64,000 nucleotides of DNA from Siphlonurus alternatus (lineage: Eukaryota > Arthropoda > Insecta > Ephemeroptera > Siphlonuridae), in the NCBI GenBank assembly GCA_949825025.1, contig OX463784.1, positions 18,604,124 through 18,668,123 on the forward strand, read 5' to 3'. Under the pieces are notes generated by a model. That model was given only the letters and a program-made list of their open reading frames with translations. It did not search any database and had not been told where the DNA came from. Of the stretch, positions 57,539 to 64,000 are shown one piece after another. The number at the start of each line of letters is the position of its first letter. Within the stretch, counting starts at the first letter, position 1. The translations under genes and the position numbers were made by a program.

Positions 57539-59148
57539 CAATATTCAAAGTTTTTTTTATATTTAATATAAGCTTATCATTTGAACACTTTGGAGGCATC
57601 GGTATACAGAACTATAGCTGTAGATCCAAGAATAACATTGATTTGTTTTTAATATTGGGAGAGGTAAGAACAGTATATAATATCTAAAATATTATGTTTT
57701 AAAATTAAAAAATTAACCTTTGTGTAACATGTTGAAACCTAACATCTTTGTATCAGAAAATACTTTTTATCAATAAAATATAAAAATAAAATATTTTTAA
57801 ATCAATGATTTAATTCAACTCTCAATGTAAGGCTTTTGAAGGAAAATTCAAAGTTCAATTCGTTACCCCGCTGGTAATAATATACCACTGAATGTCTTGT
57901 TCTTCATTTTCAGTAATTAAGGAACACTCCTTGCCTTTGAAAAGTTTCTTCTGCAGCCTTGTCTCGTCTTCACAATGTCTTTTAAAAATAGCAGTATGAT
58001 TGCAAGTAGAAATTTTCAGAGGTATATAAAACAATAACTAAATTGAATTTTTTTAGGTATTTATTATATATCATGACGTCACGAGGATACAGGAAATAAT
58101 GACCGGACAGTTGATTATCACATATAAAAAAAATTCTCGTGTTTTAGTTATAAAATTTTCTTCTTCTTCTTGATCCGTTTTTGAGAATAGGCCAATAACA
58201 GCCCATGCATGCACCCAGGCACTTGGTAACTTAATGGACTATGTGTGAGTTAGTTATAACATCTGCTAATCTACTTAAAACATCGCATCAAGTTTTTAAA
58301 ATAAAATGCTACAAAATTTTGTCACAAACAATACATTAATAAAATTACTCTACATTTTTTTGTAAATACTAACTTAATTATTATAAAAATATGTTAAAAT
58401 GTTGTTTGAAAATAAAGTTTTCAAAATAATTATTTTTCATGATTGGTTCAATTTTTGCATGAAACTTCAATATTTAATATATATATAATATATAAATTAA
58501 CTGATACAAACTACAAACTATTGCTTCCTAGTTACATAACTTAGTGTAAAATAAATGGAACGGCTGTATACAATATTAACTTGTAAAATTATTTTTAGTC
58601 TCAAAATTTGTCCATAATGAATAAGTATCTAAAATTCGTTAAAACATTATTCCTGACAATTATTTAAATTTATTCATTACACACAGATCAATATTGAACT
58701 CTAATTATTGTAAATACATTGTTACCTAATTATTAGAACAAAATATTCGTTACGAGTGCTTTGTGTATAATAATTTCACTATACATTTTATGTAATAATA
58801 AAGATATAAATACAGCTAACACCAAGAAAATTAGTGGAATACATAATTTAAATGTATTATTCAGGACAAATCTTGAGATAAATGCATACAAGATTTCTCA
58901 CAACAATTTTGTCTCACGTCTGAACGTAATCCAAGAAGAAATAGCAGCTGTGACTCTCTGAGCGCTTCACAATTGGATTACCCCAGTTTCCTGATCCGTG
59001 TACATCACGTACCGTCCATGTCAACATTGTGTAGTCTTAGTGTCACTGAAGAACAATGAACAACTTATATTACATTTTAAATAAATTGAGCATGTACAAA
59101 GTTCATTCTGCTGGGGTTTGTCAGGCAGTTAAAAAAAAATGCTCGTGC
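57539..59148. other. Intergenic, nothing recognised
   Basis: A+T-rich with a less A+T-rich patch at 58960-59030. A TGACGTCA lies near 58075. No gene. Confidence 0.4.
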
Positions 59149-59151
59149 TTA

Positions 59152-59336
59152 AGGTGTTTTTGCACGGAGCGATGTCAAGCGGGGCTTGGCGGGGCGAGAA
59201 AAGCGCACTTGCTTCAATCTCGTATGGCGGCCATGTTGGCGATAAAATCGCTCCTCGCATGGCAAAGAAATCCCGAGCCTCTGATTGGCTGCGGCACACG
59301 ATTTTCTCGCTTTGCCCGCTCCATGGAAATGCACCT
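59152..59336. mobile_element. PIF/Harbinger-like MITE, family H copy 2
   Basis: Starts AGGTGTTTTTGCACGGAGCG and ends GCTCCATGGAAATGCACCT, imperfect inverted repeats. TTA lies on both sides (59149-59151 and 59337-59339). The interior GAAAAGCGCACTTGCTTCAA, TGGCGGCCATGTTGGCGATA and CTCTGATTGGCTGCGGC is CpG-rich. It shares GCGCACTTGCT and GGCGGCCATRTTGG with family G, so G and H are probably subfamilies of one lineage. All four open frames here are translations of it. Confidence 0.92.
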
Positions 59337-59339
59337 TTA

Positions 59340-63186
<3,847 letters not shown>

Positions 63187-63588
63187 GTTAGGATCCCTTG
63201 TAAAAAGGAATTATACTTATTACAAAATAATAACGTATAATTCCTATGCTTAATTCGCCTAATTTAATATAATTTCTGAATGATTAATATACTAAATTAC
63301 ATGATTAATTATACTAGTTTAATTTTATTATACTAAATTACAGAAATAGTATTCCTCTTTAAATCATTTCGAGGCAATCATACAGGGTTCAATATGTCAC
63401 CTATTTTTTTTTTACTTTGGAAAAATGCTTTTCTATAATTTAGTATAATAAAATAAAAAATAGTATAATTAATCTGTAATTTAGTATATTAAGCATTCAG
63501 AAATTATACTAAATTAGACGAATTAAGCATAGGAATTATACTTTATTAATTTGTAATAAGTATAATTCCTTTTTACAAGGGATCTAAC
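63187..63588. mobile_element. 400-bp foldback element GTTAGGATCCCTTG
   Basis: Arms of about 158 bp: GTTAGGATCCCTTGTAAAAA, GGAATTATACTTATTACAAA, CCTATGCTTAATTCGCCTAA and TTCTGAATG at the left, mirrored from 63430 to 63588 and ending CAAGGGATCTAAC. The loop of about 85 bp contains GAGGCAATCATACAGGG. The outermost bases differ by one indel. No clear duplication, because the flanks are themselves palindromic. Confidence 0.88.
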
Positions 63589-63940
63589 CTATTAGTTGTT
63601 CGTGTATTCTAATTTTCAACTTCTAAGAACAGTACAGTACATGGAAAATAATAATATACAGGATAAAAAAGACTCATAAAATATTTTATTCTGATTTTGT
63701 GTTATAACGAACGAGCACAGAGCTAATATCCCAGAGCATGAGGTATAATAATAATGGAGAAATGGAGATACATCAGTACAAATTGAATTCAAATTAACCA
63801 CACACAATTTAAAATATTAATAGACAAGAAGTAAGTACATGCTATTTAGTTTTAAGTGCGTTTAATGTTTTTACAATCAAAAGTGCAGATAAAAGTGTAA
63901 GAACTTTTTACTATCAATACAGTATAATTATTAGTATGCA

Positions 63941-63963
63941 TATATATATATATATATATATAT

Positions 63964-64000
<37 letters not shown>
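63941..64000. repeat. (TA)n microsatellite, runs off the window
   Basis: TA units with one GATA interruption at about 63964. It continues to the last base, so the full length is unknown. Confidence 0.95.

Overview
This is eukaryotic, intergenic-type DNA. It is strongly A+T-rich, has no convincing host protein-coding exon, no intact tRNA or rRNA gene, and no bacterial features. Every recognisable feature is a repeat, a transposable element or a microsatellite. The SINE types suggest an invertebrate, most likely an arthropod: tRNA-headed elements share a central block that includes GGCAAATGCTGGGA-like sequence, a block I recall from arthropod SINEs. This assignment is from memory and is tentative.

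The only real coding sequence is the 3' half of a non-LTR (LINE) reverse transcriptase on the minus strand (8855-9931). It ends in a short TTCAAA-type tail at 8744. It is 5'-truncated and lacks the upstream catalytic motif.

The rest is a dense set of short foldback elements (MITEs), many with readable target-site duplications (TSDs). Families with TTAA duplications lie at 16319, 18389, 25425, 43682/43799/43930, 48771 and 48962. Two related families with TWA (TAA/TTA) duplications, PIF/Harbinger-like, lie at 4400, 38959 and 44957, and at 46489 and 59152. A GGGCGCGATTCACGAAG family with 3-bp duplications lies at 17713, 49742 and 57378, and an AGGYCTGTTYGTAAAC family, also with 3-bp duplications, at 5107 and 54593. 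Many others are foldbacks without a clear duplication, including a dispersed 'GCAGAAATGRATAGAGG' family with four copies or arms.

Retroposed RNA-gene derivatives are the second component. SINE1 (tRNA-like head) has long copies at 6119, 38719 and 46149, a shorter one at 7808, and fragments at 10236, 18198, 30722 and 31410. There are two other tRNA-headed SINEs (23578 and 49918), a tRNA-like head at 39485, and a 5S rRNA-like head joined to the SINE1 core at 26735-27010.

The most informative structures are nested insertions. All three long SINE1 copies are interrupted by a different DNA element, so the SINE paralogs act as empty-site controls. At 43682-44418 a palindromic TTAA element has taken two further TTAA elements into the TTAA at its own centre. 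At 48771-49558 and 25265-26012 other repeats were hit in the same way. Long microsatellites, (AG)n, (TA)n, (ATTT)n and a 650-bp TAATA/CAATA array, fill much of the remainder. Boundaries were read by eye, without alignment software.
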